Shown here piece by piece: positions 23,318-36,100 of a stretch of 64,000 nucleotides of DNA. The stretch spans positions 1,242,001-1,306,000 of the forward strand of contig NC_051099.1 in the NCBI RefSeq assembly GCF_901709675.1, written 5' to 3'. Within the stretch, counting starts at the first letter, position 1. Each line of letters begins with the position of its first letter. Under the pieces are notes generated by a model. It saw nothing but the letters and a program-made list of their open reading frames with translations, was not told the origin of the DNA and made no database searches. This DNA comes from Syngnathus acus. Lineage: Eukaryota; Chordata; Actinopteri; Syngnathiformes; Syngnathidae. The translations under genes were made by a program, and so were the position numbers.

Positions 23318-26300
23318 ACCGTCCTTCTCCCCACCCTCGCTCCGTTCCGCCTTGCAGCAAGGCCTTCCTTCCTTTCTATCTTCCTCCCTCCCTTCGTCTT
23401 TCATCGCACTCTCTCCATCTGGCGTGCCCCGTCCGGCTCGGCGAGGCACAACTGTGCGTCGTAAGAGATCATATCCTCTTGACCTTGCTCCAGGAGTTCT
23501 GTTATATTTCATTTCTCATCGATTTTCCATCCTCTGTTTTTTTTTCTTTTTGCCATCAACTGACTCCCTCTTTTCCATGACCATCCTTCTTCCTTCACAG
23601 AGAATCATTTTCATCTTTCATGCCATACAAACACACTAACAGAATTTCTATTAGTCAGGGAAGAAAAGAAAGCAAGGCGACCGGACAAGATTGCATTTTC
23701 CATCAGAGTGAGCTCTGAGGAAAATGTCCACAAACAAATAGAAAAATACAGGTGTGCCGCCAAAGTGAAGATGAGAAAACAGGTGGAAAAGAAAATCAAT
23801 AAACTCCTACACAGAACTTGTGTGTTTTATGGCTGCTCCCTACTTACACAGCAGCCATTTACTTACAGTGCAATAACAGCAACACTTCACTCTCAGGGCA
23901 TTTCATGCACTTGTGTTCCACCACTTTTTTATTTTTTTCCCCCAAAAGCTCTCAAAACAACTTCTTGTGACCTTGAAGCCCTCGCTAATGTGTTTTGCCT
24001 AACACAGTCTGTCCCATTAGCATTCATGCTGTCGCAGGCCACGAGGTTGCCTGCCGTATGCTCCGATAGCCGGGGTTCAGGGTCGTTGTTAAGCGGGAGG
24101 CATCGGCATCATGTTTAGTGTCCAAGGAGATGACCCTGCTTCCTTCTAACATATGGAGCTAAGCTAGCTATGACTTTTTAGTCACCTTCGATGCTTCTTT
24201 AAAGCATTTAGAGAACACGCTGAAATATTTGGAGATTCCAATTTATGAGCCCAAGGAATGTTTTGCTCTACATGACTTAAACAATGCTTTAGTTCTCTAT
24301 AAATAGCAATGAAGCTGTATTGGATTTTTCGAGGCAATGTTTTCTCTGGAGGAATGAATAGGAAAACACATAAATGTCACACTACATCATAAGTGGATTA
24401 CTTACGTTGCCATACAGTACGTACCGTTTCGTGTCCTTTCACCACCCCATACTCTCCTGTACAGGGAAAAAAAAAACTGAAAAATGCACACCACTTGCTT
24501 TGGTGCATTCCTCATCTTGCTAAGTCGCATATCTGAAATATCAAATGCATTTGACCGACTATAGCGGTAATGGCAATTCCGTAGCACAGGAATTGTTGCC
24601 TTTGTGTACAAAGTTACCCTGACCGTCTTTAATCAAGTTCAGTTCTTTTTCAAGGCAAGTCTTGAAACATTTCTAGGAAATCTTGTTAAATTATAATTTA
24701 AATAGGCTCTCTGGAAGGATGAACAGTGAAAACAGACTCCCTATTGATGTGTTTACGTGATTCAACACGGGATTATGCAATATCTCATTCCATCTTGTTA
24801 TTACAACTAATTAGTCTCTAATTTAGCCATCAAGAATATTTAGCCTGAATGCATCGCTCATCCTAGACTTATGTAATCAGATTGGTTCATGCACTGCCAG
24901 CTTTAGTTATGGTTACCGAGATAGCAATCTGAAGTATTTCTATTTCCGGCTTTCCTTTTGGAAAATAATGAAAAGGCTTCTTGCGTAAGTCTTGGCTCAC
25001 TGTCTTATTACTGTGATGTTTTTATTCTTGCGAGACCGATATGGGACAGCGCAGTGTCAGCCTGTGTCATCTTTTGAATCCGATTTTGACACCTAAAAAT
25101 ACACAGCAGAATAGGAATGCTACGTGCGGTTATTGTTAAGCGCAAGTATCCAAAGTCAGTTTCAGAAGTGTGACCGTCAATAAAAAAGAAGTACGACCTT
25201 TGTCATCCTCTAATCGTTTGATACCAAAAGTGGCCAGGCAAATTAATTTCTCACGCATGCACTTTATTACTGCAGTTCTGCTTTGTGGCCTCACCGAACC
25301 CGACCGTCCCTTGGGGGAATAACCGAACGTGGTGGAAAACTTGACCTTTGTGTATTTTCACGGTTGACTGGGCAACCTGAGTCTACGTGTCCCTGTGGAG
25401 AAAGACATGAGTGTTGAGTGCTCGCCATGACAATCTATTCCCTGTGTGCTGGTGCTTGGCCTCTCGTGGACAGCCGGCTTTACATCTGACATTTGACCAC
25501 AACTCACTTAAATTCTGGAGAAGAGGCATGGCTGATCCAATTGAGCCCCAAGTAGGGAATACACGCCTGTGACAGGCTGAAGAAAATGTGTTAAACTGAC
25601 TTTTATTTCGGGGGTATAACAAGTGGAAATAGATGCATTTGCATCTGTTATTTATTATCTCCTTAAAAATCTTTGTCTGCTAATATTTTGATCCTACTTT
25701 AACCTCAAAGTGTGTTTGTGGAAAAGTTGTCTGTTCACATGTGTTCAGCTCATTATAAGCAGTAACCATTAACAAATGTGGGTCCGTCAATGCCGTGTGT
25801 GGAACAGGAAGTAGCTCATTTAAATGTTGCACACCGTTAAGTGCACGGAAGACGCTCTGTTGCTCTCGCTGCATCTTGCACTGCATTATTCTTTAATGCT
25901 GACCTCATTTTCTCTTGTAGGTGAGTTGCCGATCCCTTGGCTGTATGCGGCGGAGACTCTCCGTGGGGTTTGTCGGCCCTTTATGGGCTTTATCTTCCTT
26001 TTTTCAATTAGTTCATGTCCTGAGAGACACTCGCTGAGATTCTTAAGGGCATCTGCGCTTGACTTCCATAAGCGACGGCTCATGATAGACGCCAGGAGCG
26101 ACAGTCGATAATCATTATCCATATGCAGCGGAGGATTTGGAGAACAAATCCATGGCTGCCAATATGTTTGCGCTCACTTGTGTAATGGGTCTATTTTGTG
26201 CGCAAAAGACTGTGGGAGCATGTGCCAGTTGCAGAGCCGTCCATCTTGGCAGCGCTGCGTGTCGGCGTGTGCGTCGCTCCATTATCTTTGCGTCTGAACA

Positions 26301-26425
26301 GTTTTGCCGTCCCATGCATCATCCACCCCCGTCTGTCTCCGTGTCAGGCCCGATAACGGGGCCTATTGCCCACTGAGATGACTAATCAATAAAGCACAAC
26401 AATGGGAACAACAGCTCGCCGTCCT
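23318..26425. other. Non-coding stretch with a strong acceptor and a MEF2-type site
   Basis: Pyrimidine-rich 23320-23420. A strong acceptor (CATCCTTCTTCCTTCACAG, ending 23600) is followed by a frame open to 23722 and a donor-like AGA|GTGAGC at 23707/23708. The peptide is unrecognised. CTATAAATAG at 24297-24306 fits the MEF2 consensus. The block 25921-26380 has more CG dinucleotides than its surroundings and stays open from the AG|GT site to a stop at 26109-26111; it may be a conserved non-coding element. Confidence 0.5.
25897..25928 (+). other. Recursive-splice-type site (pyrimidine tract, TAG|GTGAGT)
   Basis: CTCATTTTCTCTTGTAG is followed at once by GTGAGTTG, junction 25920/25921. A strong 3' splice site joined directly to a strong 5' splice site is the signature of a ratchet point in long vertebrate introns. 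It could also be a normal acceptor: the downstream frame stays open about 190 bases (ELPIPWLYAAETLRGVCRPF and onward) to a stop at 26109-26111, so a terminal exon is possible. Neither peptide nor exon is recognised. Confidence 0.25.
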
Positions 26426-26452
26426 CACACACACACACACACACACACACCA
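26426..26452. repeat. (CA)13 microsatellite
   Basis: Uninterrupted CA run of 27 bases. Confidence 0.97.
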
Positions 26453-26526
26453 ATGGCCACGGAAAACGTGGAAATATTGGCTCACTGTCCACAAACATTG
26501 CATTGACTGCTGTGGGAGTGAGACAA

Positions 26527-26546
26527 AGAGAGAGAGAGAGAGAGAG
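26527..26546. repeat. (AG)10 microsatellite
   Basis: Uninterrupted AG run of 20 bases, 75 bases from the CA repeat. Confidence 0.97.
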
Positions 26547-26925
26547 GGAGAATCTGTTGTTTTGTTTTCAGATGTATAGATGGCTCACACTTCCACAGTC
26601 CTCCCACCATAACTGCTCTTACAGCATACGTTTCCGTACAATTAAGAATAAAACATATATACTGGCTTATCTACAGCCAGAGCTGTCAGTATCGCAGGGT
26701 GATGCAGAGGATGTTTCTTTTTATAAAGAATCTCCACTTTCCCGCTCATTGCATCACATTAGTTCCTAGCAGAGAGCACGAGGACGTGTGTGTGCTTACT
26801 GACTGACTCAATGCTTGTCATCTTCAATCAGTCTCCCCGTCCACCAAGCCCAGCAAAGGAGAAAATGAGAATAAATGCATAAGAAAGAGATGAAGCGAAT
26901 GTACCCCCCGCCGCCCGATTGTATC

Positions 26926-26942
26926 TTTTTTTTTTTTTTTTT
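26926..26942. repeat. Poly(T) run, 17 bases
   Basis: Uninterrupted T run preceded by a C/G-rich stretch (26903-26917). Confidence 0.95.
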
Positions 26943-27490
26943 ACCTCTCGCTGAGGTGTAATTCCCATGGACAGACAGACCAGTAGAAAAGCTTTGTCTG
27001 CTGTCCTGATTCCACCCCCGAGGTGCCATTCTGACCCAATAACTCCCTCATTCCTCTCTCCTTTTTTCCCCCCTCCTTCCCCGTCCTCTTCGCACTCACT
27101 CCCTCACTTGCTCTTTCTCCCTCCGGTGGCCACAATGCTGTAATTGAGTTTTTATTCAAGTCAATTAAAAGTGCAAGCCCAGCTCGAGACAAAACAAGTC
27201 TGCGTAGTGGCTTTTTTGCCTGGGGTCTTCTCGTTATTTATTCAGTCCGCTCTTTATATCACTCAGTGGCCAAGAAAGCGCACGGCAGGCGCTTTCATTT
27301 CATGTGTGTCATTAAACTGTTTTGACATTGTTTACAATGTAATTTATCTTTCTGTATAATACCCCGCCCCCACCACAACAAAAAAGGAAATCCTATTTAA
27401 ATGGTAATTCAAACTTCCATTAAGTTGGGGCCTTTGTAAGCGCCATACACAAGTTGCCCGCTTGTGTTTGAACAGCCAAGTTATGATTGT
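26943..27490. other. Non-coding, pyrimidine-rich stretch
   Basis: Strongly C/T-rich on the + strand at 27050-27125, which gives purine-rich frames on the minus strand with no protein character. Confidence 0.6.
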
Positions 27491-27505
27491 CCCCCCCCCC
27501 CCCCC
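27491..27505. repeat. Poly(C) run, 15 bases
   Basis: Uninterrupted C run followed by TCCCCTCCCC; i-motif or G-quadruplex potential on opposite strands. Confidence 0.95.
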
Positions 27506-29554
27506 TCCCCTCCCCGAAAAAGACAAATATTCTTCAAACTGAAAGATTAGATGGCTTCGTCTTCCGTTGATGATACTTCGCCTTCGCTCGTTAAGAGTGA
27601 CTGAGTGTCTGGACTGAAAGTTCAGAAGGACCATCCATGATGATAGAAAGTCGCGGATATCGCCCTTCTGCTGATGCATAATAACTTTGTAATCAGACGG
27701 AAAGTACGCTAAGATTTGAATAACAGCCTCAGAAGTGCAAATTGACTGCATAGGTCTACTTACATTTGGAGTATTTCAATGATATGCAATTGGTCGGAGC
27801 CCAAAGCGCATACAGAGACTAGGAGGACTGACTTGGGCTAAATGCCAACCAAATTAATTTTTTTTACCCATATGTGACATTTTATTTGATCTTTTTATTT
27901 TATGATAGCTCAATTTTTTTTTTCCCCCCAAATCTAGCCTTTCAATGTTGTCCAACATTTCCAATTTTTTCTGCGTGTTCAAGTACAGCTTTGCTCTTCG
28001 CATGTGTGCAGCACGCATTCCATACTTTTTCACAGGGACAGTAGCGAGGACATGCATAAGCCAGGAAGTGATTGATGTTTCTCGCCTAGGAGGAAGTGCG
28101 TGTTGGGTCAATACCATTATCAATAGCAGTTGAGGTGATTGTACTGGAAGCGATTGGCTTAATATATAACAGCCCGAGCACGGCAAGATAGATGTGACCA
28201 GAAGGTAGAGTTAAGTAAATAAAATGTCTTTTAATATTATTTCATGATGCAGCTGTTAACAAATAAGGAGGTTGTGTATGGGACATCATATTTCCTCAAA
28301 TATTAGCCTCCACATTACATGCTTGTTTTTTTGCCAAAGGGAAGAAAGATATTCATGTGTGCTCGCAATATTTAGCTCAAAAGTAAATACGACAGTATTT
28401 TCAAAAGTCCCGGGAGGCTTCCAATTTAAAGTCGATTTTACGCCATAAAATGTTTCACGTTTACTTGTTGAGCCGCTTGACGCAAAGAAATATCGACGCA
28501 CTAAATCATTTAATAGTAGTAAAAGGAACAATAGTAAGCTTTTGCTGAATTCTCTCAAAGAGAAGCACTTTTGTGGCTGTAGGACTAATATTCACTCCCT
28601 CTGTTTTCCATCGTGAACAAAAGTTATCAGAGAAAGGGATTATAAATCTTCTGCCCCCAAATTTTAGGTAAGATGGCCCCTCTGGTGTGTCATTAATAAA
28701 TGGGAATTCAAGGTCAAACCAATTTTTTTTTTATTTTATCTTTCAGCCTTTTTCTCCACTCTGAACAAACACAGTGAACGCATATCAGCAGCCATTTTTT
28801 TTTTACTATCTGACATTACGTGCCCTATCAAAACATTCCTTTTTGCTCCGTGTGCAGGCTTTGCGTGTTGTAGGGGAAGCGATAACGCCGTGGAATATAG
28901 ATTGTGAAATCTGCATAGGGATAACTTCATCCATCTGTCGAACATTTTATCTCCATGGTAGCCGAGTTCTTCCTTGTCTTTCTTGTTCATTTCACCTTTC
29001 TTCTTTCAGTTTCCATGGTGACTGAATGCAGGTACAACTTGATGATACACTTGAGGTTGCTCGATTAGTACTCACCATAATAGACGGCCTAATAAACATA
29101 TTCAGTGGATCTATTATGCCTTGCCCATTTTCAGGGAAATTTACCATTTACTACATTTAGATTTAAATAAGATCACGGGAGGATGGCTTGCTTGCCTCTG
29201 ACCATGCCACGGCCACCCCGCATCATCTTCTCTAGTGGTGTGCAGTGTTGGACCAGCCTCGACACCTGTCATGTTGTATTAGCGCTAGCACCTTGGCTAA
29301 TGTAATGTTTAGTTGTGTGCAAACTTGGCCTCACGCTAACATGATCAGACTTTTAATTCAAAACACTCTGATATCACAGGTGACTTATTTTAGCTTTTGA
29401 CCCTATCCTTGTCGCTTAAAAAATTCATAGTTGCAGATCGAGTGACTTTGTATTTGCCAGAGTGGCTTACATGACACTTTGGGAACAAAAATAGGCCCAA
29501 ATATTTTGTCCTTGCGCTTTAAACGAGATCATGTCTAACGTGAACACGTCATTG
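27506..29554. other. Non-coding stretch, no gene recognised
   Basis: T-rich with no coding frame. A strong lone acceptor lies near 28745 (TTTTATCTTTCAG) without a partner donor. A recursive-type site at 28667/28668 is listed separately. Confidence 0.55.
28645..28675 (+). other. Recursive-splice-type site (TTTTAG|GTAAGA)
   Basis: AATCTTCTGCCCCCAAATTTTAG precedes GTAAGATGG, junction 28667/28668. The pyrimidine tract is broken by AAA but the donor half is strong. No exon is apparent on either side. Confidence 0.18.
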
Positions 29555-29630
29555 TAGGGCTGGGTGGTATAGCGGAAGAGTATTGCACGATATAAATAAA
29601 TAATATCAGTCTATTGATATATATTGATTT
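29555..29630. mobile_element. Possible non-autonomous DNA-transposon end (TAGGGCTGGG type)
   Basis: TAGGGCTGGGTGGTATAGCG is the sort of start common to a set of fish and other vertebrate repeats (GGGCTGGGCGGTAT or GATAT). AT-rich sequence with ATTGATATATATTGA follows. No matching inverted end was found. A similar start occurs at 41803. Confidence 0.3.
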
Positions 29631-32600
29631 TTTTTTTTACCTATTCAAAATTAGTAAAAAAATAATAATAATCTGTATTTTCCTGCAGTGGTAGTAGTAG
29701 CAAATATTTTCCCCACTGTGGATCCCCACTTGGCGCTTATCTTCAGCTCTGATTTCTTTTGAGTCTAACTATTGGATTTGGGTCTCTGTTTTATTGTTTT
29801 CCAGACAAAATATTGTTGTTTATTGGAACATATATTGTTATTGGACACAGAAGGATGGAGTTGATTGAATCAGCAGTGCCTCTGCTGGTTGCCCCCAAGT
29901 AGTGAACTCCATTTTTCCTCCGTTGCAGACGAGACACAATTTAATAATAATCCGGTCCACACAATCAAGAGATTTTTTAAAGCTTATCAATTATGATGCA
30001 CTAAAGAATACGTGAATGGACCGTCTGGTCCAATCCGGCCTTCCCAAACACGACAATCATTGAAAAATATGAACACAGCGCATTCTGGAAGCGTGACGAC
30101 GGGGCATGGACTCAGACCGGATCTCTTTGTCAACTCATCCTAGCAGGACGCCACCATATTGATGACAGGAAGTCATTGCGGAGGACGTGTATCACGGCAG
30201 GAAATGGCGTGGATGAAACATGCTGCTCATCAATTCTTTAGCAAGCTGCTGTCACCTCACTCTTGGTTCTCCTTCTTTGCTTGCCTCTCTGGTGCTCGCT
30301 GGTGCTCTCTGGCTTTCTTTGTCTGCATTTGGCTTTCTAGCTCACTTTGCCTCAGTACACACAGGCGTGTCAGGATGACTCAACCTGTGCCTTCGCTGAT
30401 CCTAGCTGAGTGACTTTATGTAATCACCCTTTTTATTAGATTTTTTTTTAGCTCCTTCGTAGTGTCAAGTATATATTTGTCATTGTTTTGGGGGGGGGGC
30501 AAGTAATTGTGGCCTGAAAAAAGTCGAGTTGGATTTACCGTCATAGTTCTGGTTTAAATTACACTGGGAGTACAACTTTAGTTTCACAGTCCAAAAATTA
30601 GCTCTGAATTTGATCCCAAAGAAACGTATTTGGTTGCCTTAAAGGCTTAAAAAAAGACGGACGGCTCGCGTGACAGCAGCCTATTGGGAAGTTTCAGGAA
30701 TGAAATTGGAAAGTTTATACTCTGTAATTTGACCTGTACTGGGTTATCTTACCTGCACAACACCTCAAGGTATAATTGCACAGACCTGGCCATTACATAC
30801 GCTGTAATGCGAGCGCCAAATCACCTCCTGCTGCCGTCTGGATTTAAATGCGAGTGGAAAAGGGCCGCCCAGGTGTTAAAGCGTAGACTCAGTGTAGCTT
30901 TCGGGCGATTAAAAAAGCAGACTTTACCTGGTTGAAACGAGCCTGCTCCCGAGTGCATTGGTGCTATATGTATTTGTTTTTGTCATTTCAGTGTCTTCAC
31001 TTGAATCCAAGCCACTGCAGAGGTCTGCAATGCTTTCAGCAAAGTGTAATTAGCAATGTTATTTCCCCTGCACCTGCCATGTTTTTTGATCACCTTACTT
31101 CCTCTCCGCCCACTAAGCATGATTGCCCTTTAAAACGAATGAATACCTCTAAAGTGTTTCTATGGGAAAGAACATCTACATTGGAATCATGTCTTCATCG
31201 CCGATGAAATGGTGACACGTTGGTGTGCGAGTGTGAATGATGTCGCGGAATTCGCACCCTCCAAAGTGTGATGGCAGGTGATAGTCTAGTTTTTGCTCTT
31301 ATATTTTATTTTACCTTTTTTAATAGCCTAATTATACACTATGGTGCTGCCTGACAGATAAAAAAAAAAAAAAATCCCCGTCCCCTCTCTCGTTCACTGT
31401 GTCTGCATCTCCCGCTGAGCTGGAGAGAGTCTGGCTGTTACGTTGAACCTGCTCGTGAATTAGATACTTTGCAGTGGAGCAGGTGCCTCATTAAAAATAT
31501 TAGAGCTACTATTTGTAGCCCAACATTCTTTTTTTTCCCTACGTTTTCATTTGAAAAGGTTTGAGAGGGCTCAAGGGAGGTTGACCCTTACCTGAACTGA
31601 CCAGCTCAGAAAAATTTAAATGAAGAAAATACACAAGAAGAGAGAATTAGTGCACACTTGTCACACAATGGGTTGAAATCACTGTTTCGGGAGGACAGTT
31701 GTCTACCAAGTATGGCAGTTGTTCCCATGACAACCCAAGGCGAAGTTTAAAGTTTTAACTTTAAGCCTGTGTTGTTATATTTAACAGCTTTTTTAACCAC
31801 TGCTTTGTTTACCACTTATTGTTTCTTTTCCAAAAAAGTGACTTGCCACTTCTGACTTTTTACAGCGTTTTAGCAGACTCCAAGACTCACCCCACAGACC
31901 ACATGTTCCATCCTCTGAGTTCAGACCGCACATTTATTGCTCTTGTACAAAACTAGAACTGGCAAAGTCAGTATTGCTTTAATTTGTTTGGTGTATGCAT
32001 GCATGTCAACTGTCAGACTTGCTTTATTGAGTCAAAAACAATACTAGTTTCTTGACTTAGGATTCAGGCAGCAGAGATGATGGTACAAATTGTGATCCTG
32101 TAGTAAAGGTAATTCTTTCTCACAATATAATCTTAGCAGGCTTGGGATATCCAGATCATAGCGGGCTGGAAGGCGATCACACGGTGGAAAGAGATTATGT
32201 GCACGGACCATGCATGTCGGCCGTGCCTCTCTCTCAAGTGACACTCTGTGAGCCCGTTCCCCAATTTTCAGTGGAAGGATTTGTTCTCAGGCAAAAGTCG
32301 AAAGAAGTATTGATTTGCCGAAGACACTAAAGTCATTCATTCGCCTGACTTTGTCTAACATACATAAGTACAGAATCACAAAAACGACCCTGCTTGGTAT
32401 TTCATAGTTTGGCCTCCACTGTTTTGTTGAAAACGTGTTTTGCAATCAGTCTACGAAATGCCGAGTGGTTTTGCACAAGCAGTCTACCATTTGAAAGATA
32501 GATTGCTTTTGTTGATTATGCGATTTGTGTGTATCGGTGTCTTAGTTGGTTCGCTGACACAAACAAGGAGGTGGTACAATATGACATTTAACAATATAGG

Positions 32601-33020
32601 ATAATGGATGTCTCCCGGGGAACAATCATCTTTCTTGCGTGACATTGGAAAAATGCAGACTCCTCATTTGTATTATTTGTTTCTATAGTGTTTGCTTCAG
32701 CTGTTAGTAAAGAAAAAAAAAGGTTCTTCTGAGGTCTTATAAAGTGTTGTTCTGTACTGTGCTGTACTCACCATGACACACAAGAACCACATACAAAATC
32801 TATTAATTGCAGTTCCCCACCATCCACTGCCTCAATCCATCCCTTGGCCAAAAAGACGTCTGGCAGATGTTACAAGAGCACACAGTCTCGACTGTGTCTG
32901 CCAGGAAATTGAAATAGGTTTGAGAATGGCGTACATTTGATGACTGAGTCTGAAGAAAGCACTTTTAATCCGCCGACTCCAGGCGGGTCACATTCAAATG
33001 TTTCTCTCTTCTCCCTGCAG
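29631..33020. other. Non-coding stretch, no gene recognised
   Basis: Contains a 10-base tandem pair at about 30291-30310 (GGTGCTCGCT, GGTGCTCTCT) and a 15-base A run at 31360-31374. A minus-strand site CAG|GTAAGG at about 31588 follows a pyrimidine tract at some distance. A strong + acceptor near 30990 (TTTTTGTCATTTCAG) lacks a good donor. Confidence 0.55.
31360..31374. repeat. Poly(A) run, 15 bases
   Basis: Uninterrupted A run followed by TCCCCGTCCCC. No retroposon body recognised upstream. Confidence 0.95.
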
Positions 33021-33113
33021 TTATTGTTCCAAGTCAAACAGTCTGTGTGTGCTTACAAAAACATCCTGTTATTGGCGGAAACAAAAGCCAGTGACACTAT
33101 AACTAAGTCTCCA
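33021..33113 (+). CDS. Best exon-like segment of the window (93 bp, unrecognised)
   Basis: Seen: a strong acceptor (TTTCTCTCTTCTCCCTGCAG, ending 33020) and a strong donor (CCA|GTAAGTTC, beginning 33114). They enclose 93 bases, a multiple of three. Only one of the three frames is free of stops, and it is in phase 0 at both ends. The peptide begins LLFQVKQSVCAYKNILLLAE and ends with TKASDTITKSP. It has no domain, transmembrane pattern or family resemblance I can name. In-frame insertion without disrupting a reading frame would suit an internal or alternative cassette exon. Against this, pseudo-exons with good splice sites are common in long introns, and no neighbouring exon of a plausible gene was found on the + strand. 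Its meaning depends on transcript or conservation evidence. Confidence 0.28.
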
Positions 33114-36100
33114 GTAAGTTCATAATTCTGAAACTATCTTCATTTATTAATGACTATTTTTTCATTACCTTGCCATGCACATAATGTGGTTAAATAAAAA
33201 CAGAGTATTTAAATCAAAGGTCATGTGACTGAAATATTTTGCATCGGCGAAATAAATGCAGGTAGAAGAGGACCAGAGCGTGCGTCACTCCTGTCAGCTG
33301 GAAACAGACTTTGAAAACGTTGCCTGTTCCAATTATCCTTGATTTTTGCCGTGACATGAATGTGTTATTGTCAGAATTTGGCGTAAACAACATGGAAGCA
33401 CGGCTCCATCCTGTTTTCTTGCAACAGTTGGGGCTCCTTAGTGTCACTTAGATGGGATTTCAAAACAACAGCCTGTATTGCCCTCTACGTCCACTGTGAA
33501 CTGCCCATTGATAACTTCTAATACGATAACATGCGGTTTTTATGCCGCTTGTTCTCAGTACTTGGGTATTTTTAGCAACGCTGTTGTAAGTGTACACTGA
33601 CTAGATGACTTCGGTTCATTCATTTTCACCATCTCGTCACATATGCTGCGTGACGTCAATCAGGCGTACAAACACGCACTCCCTTTTTACCTTGTCAGCA
33701 TTTGCGCCAGATGCGATGGCTCAAACGTCCATTAGCGTGTCTTTATCCGTGTCCGAGCAGCTGCTAGACCCGATTTTGTAGACTGGTGTTTACTTGTGAC
33801 GATGCAGAAATTGAGCCACACAGGAAAATAGAAGGACGTATACTTCCTCCGTATTGAGGACAATGCATTTGTAAGTGGCTCTAATTGAATCACGCGTTGT
33901 ACATTTGAAAATGGTCTGCACAAAGCTGCTTTTAGAATTGACCCATTTGGCCATCTCCGTTTAATTTTTCCAAAGAAGTTGAAATAACAAGCAAGCCAAG
34001 CCAAAAAGGTTTCACCTCCTGAAAACCCCAGCTGCATTGCACTCAATTGTTGGCTGGAAGTTATTTTCCAAAGTTCTCACAGTTGTTTGCTGCTTTTCTT
34101 GCCAAGAGCCATCATGCCGCTACATTTTCACCTGCAGTGGAGACCATTTCTGTTCTTTGAACATGGGTTACCCTCAGGAGATGACAGAGCAACATTTAAG
34201 AGCTAAATCAACTTTTGTAAGGCCCTATATAGCTCCCAGTGTCCAAATGCAGGAAGTCAATCGTATTCTCCTCATTTCTCCCCCCCATGCATCTTCAAGA
34301 ATCCATTTGCTAGCTGCCCTCGGCGTTTCCCTTGGTTACTGTTGGATAAAAATGAAAACCACAGCAGTTGCTGAGTGGTTCGTTCTTAATCTATCACACT
34401 TCTTTGAGTCCCTTTGTCATTTTAATTTCATTTTCTAAACTCTTCTGTAATGACAACAAACCTGAGCTCAAGTTGAATTTAATTACAATTCTGTATATGA
34501 AAAAAAATTCTGCCTATTATTTATTTGCACACAATTAGTGAACACTTATTGTGGAAATGTTACCATAAAGCACCTTCACTAGCTTATCAGGTGCATGTAT
34601 GCAAATCTGGTTTCCAGTTGAACAACCTGAGGCAATAGAAGTCTACCAACAACAGCTGAAGGGAACGTATCAGACCGAGATTCCCAACTGTATCCCTCAC
34701 AAGCCACCAGAGGCAACGTAAATAATGAATGATTTAACACTTGTTATTAAAATAAACACGCTTTTGCAAACAACAGTTGTGCAAATACAGATTAGGGTTG
34801 ATCTGAGCTGTATGTTTTTGCTTGTATCACATATTGGCGCAAGTGGCTGTACTGTAACCCCTTCCCCCTTGGAAAATAGACAAATCAATACATGCAAAAC
34901 TGAGCTAGATTATCTGAGTTGATCATCAAATTCTGCTGATAGATCCATTTCCCTTCCTGTCCCTTCATATAGCACATTCCTGCTTTGGCTAAAAATAAAT
35001 AAAAAAAATCTCATGGTTGATAATGTCGCATCCTGCTGGTCGAGATGCAACCAGCTCGGCTGCTCCGTAAATCTAAGAGGTAACGGGCTCGCTCGATATT
35101 CCGTTGTGGCTCCTTTTATCAAATGATGCATTTGAGCTTAATGTTACTGCAAATCTACGTTTGACATTCAACACTGAGCTAAATTTGATTACGGTTGACT
35201 ATTTCATTATCAGTTGAGCCAAAACAATTATATGATGATTTATGAGCACAGTGGCAAGTTTTCCCCACTCGGCCTCTGCAAGCCAGCCCGATGGCGAATT
35301 TAGTCCATAGCGCTTATCTTGCCTAGACAGCACAACCTCCTATTTCTCAACCCAAAGTGGACCCAGTGGTTAACATCAGCTAAATTCATCAGATGAACTT
35401 TGACCCAACCTTTGAATATTTTTTCACAGGCACACACACACACACACAGTTGCTTAAGAGGAATTTTGGACCTTTATATTAAAGTCTCTGCTGTTGGCTT
35501 CTGACAAAGCTCCTACCAGTCTGCAATGCGCCATCTGATATAGTGAGGCTGGCCTATCTTCAGGCTCTCCATATGCAGTCTTATAATTGCAATAATTGTC
35601 CCCTCGTGTTTGCGTGGTGACAGCTGTTCAAATCCTTTTATTTTCTGGGTAGATGAGTTGCACAACTATGCAGTCAGTTTGAATACTTTTTTTTCATTTT
35701 AATACTGTAAGAAGTAGAGATACTCAAATAGGAGTTGATGATGACAATTTGGAAATATTTATCTTTTATAACCATGAAAAACTATGGATATGGTGACTCA
35801 TTGTCTGGACATAAGCCCACCCACAATGACCCTCTCAGAACACTGCAGCTCTTGATTCAAGCTGTGCTTCTGCTAGGTGAAGCACATCTTCAAGAGAAGC
35901 ATGCGGCAGCCCCCTTGATAACGGAATATATAGTTTTTTTTTAGCTCAACAATGCCTTTTTGATGGAATTAAATCAACACAATGCACAGATTAACCAAGT
36001 CAATCGAGGGAAATATAACGGCATGAGCAAACACTTGAGGGGCCGCTTGTAGCAAAAGGATGCTCTCGCTTCAGTGTCCTCTTGGGGAGATTGAGGAAAT

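Noticed and set aside
23708-24118. 136-codon frame beginning with a Lys/Glu-rich, coiled-coil-like stretch
   Set aside because: Only the first 35 residues look structured and reflect A-rich DNA; the rest is random, with no supporting splice pair.
25192-25215. CCTTTGTCATCCT, as in the microRNA miR-204/211 core
   Set aside because: No complementary arm with GCAAAGGG-type sequence nearby, so no precursor hairpin; a chance 13-base match.
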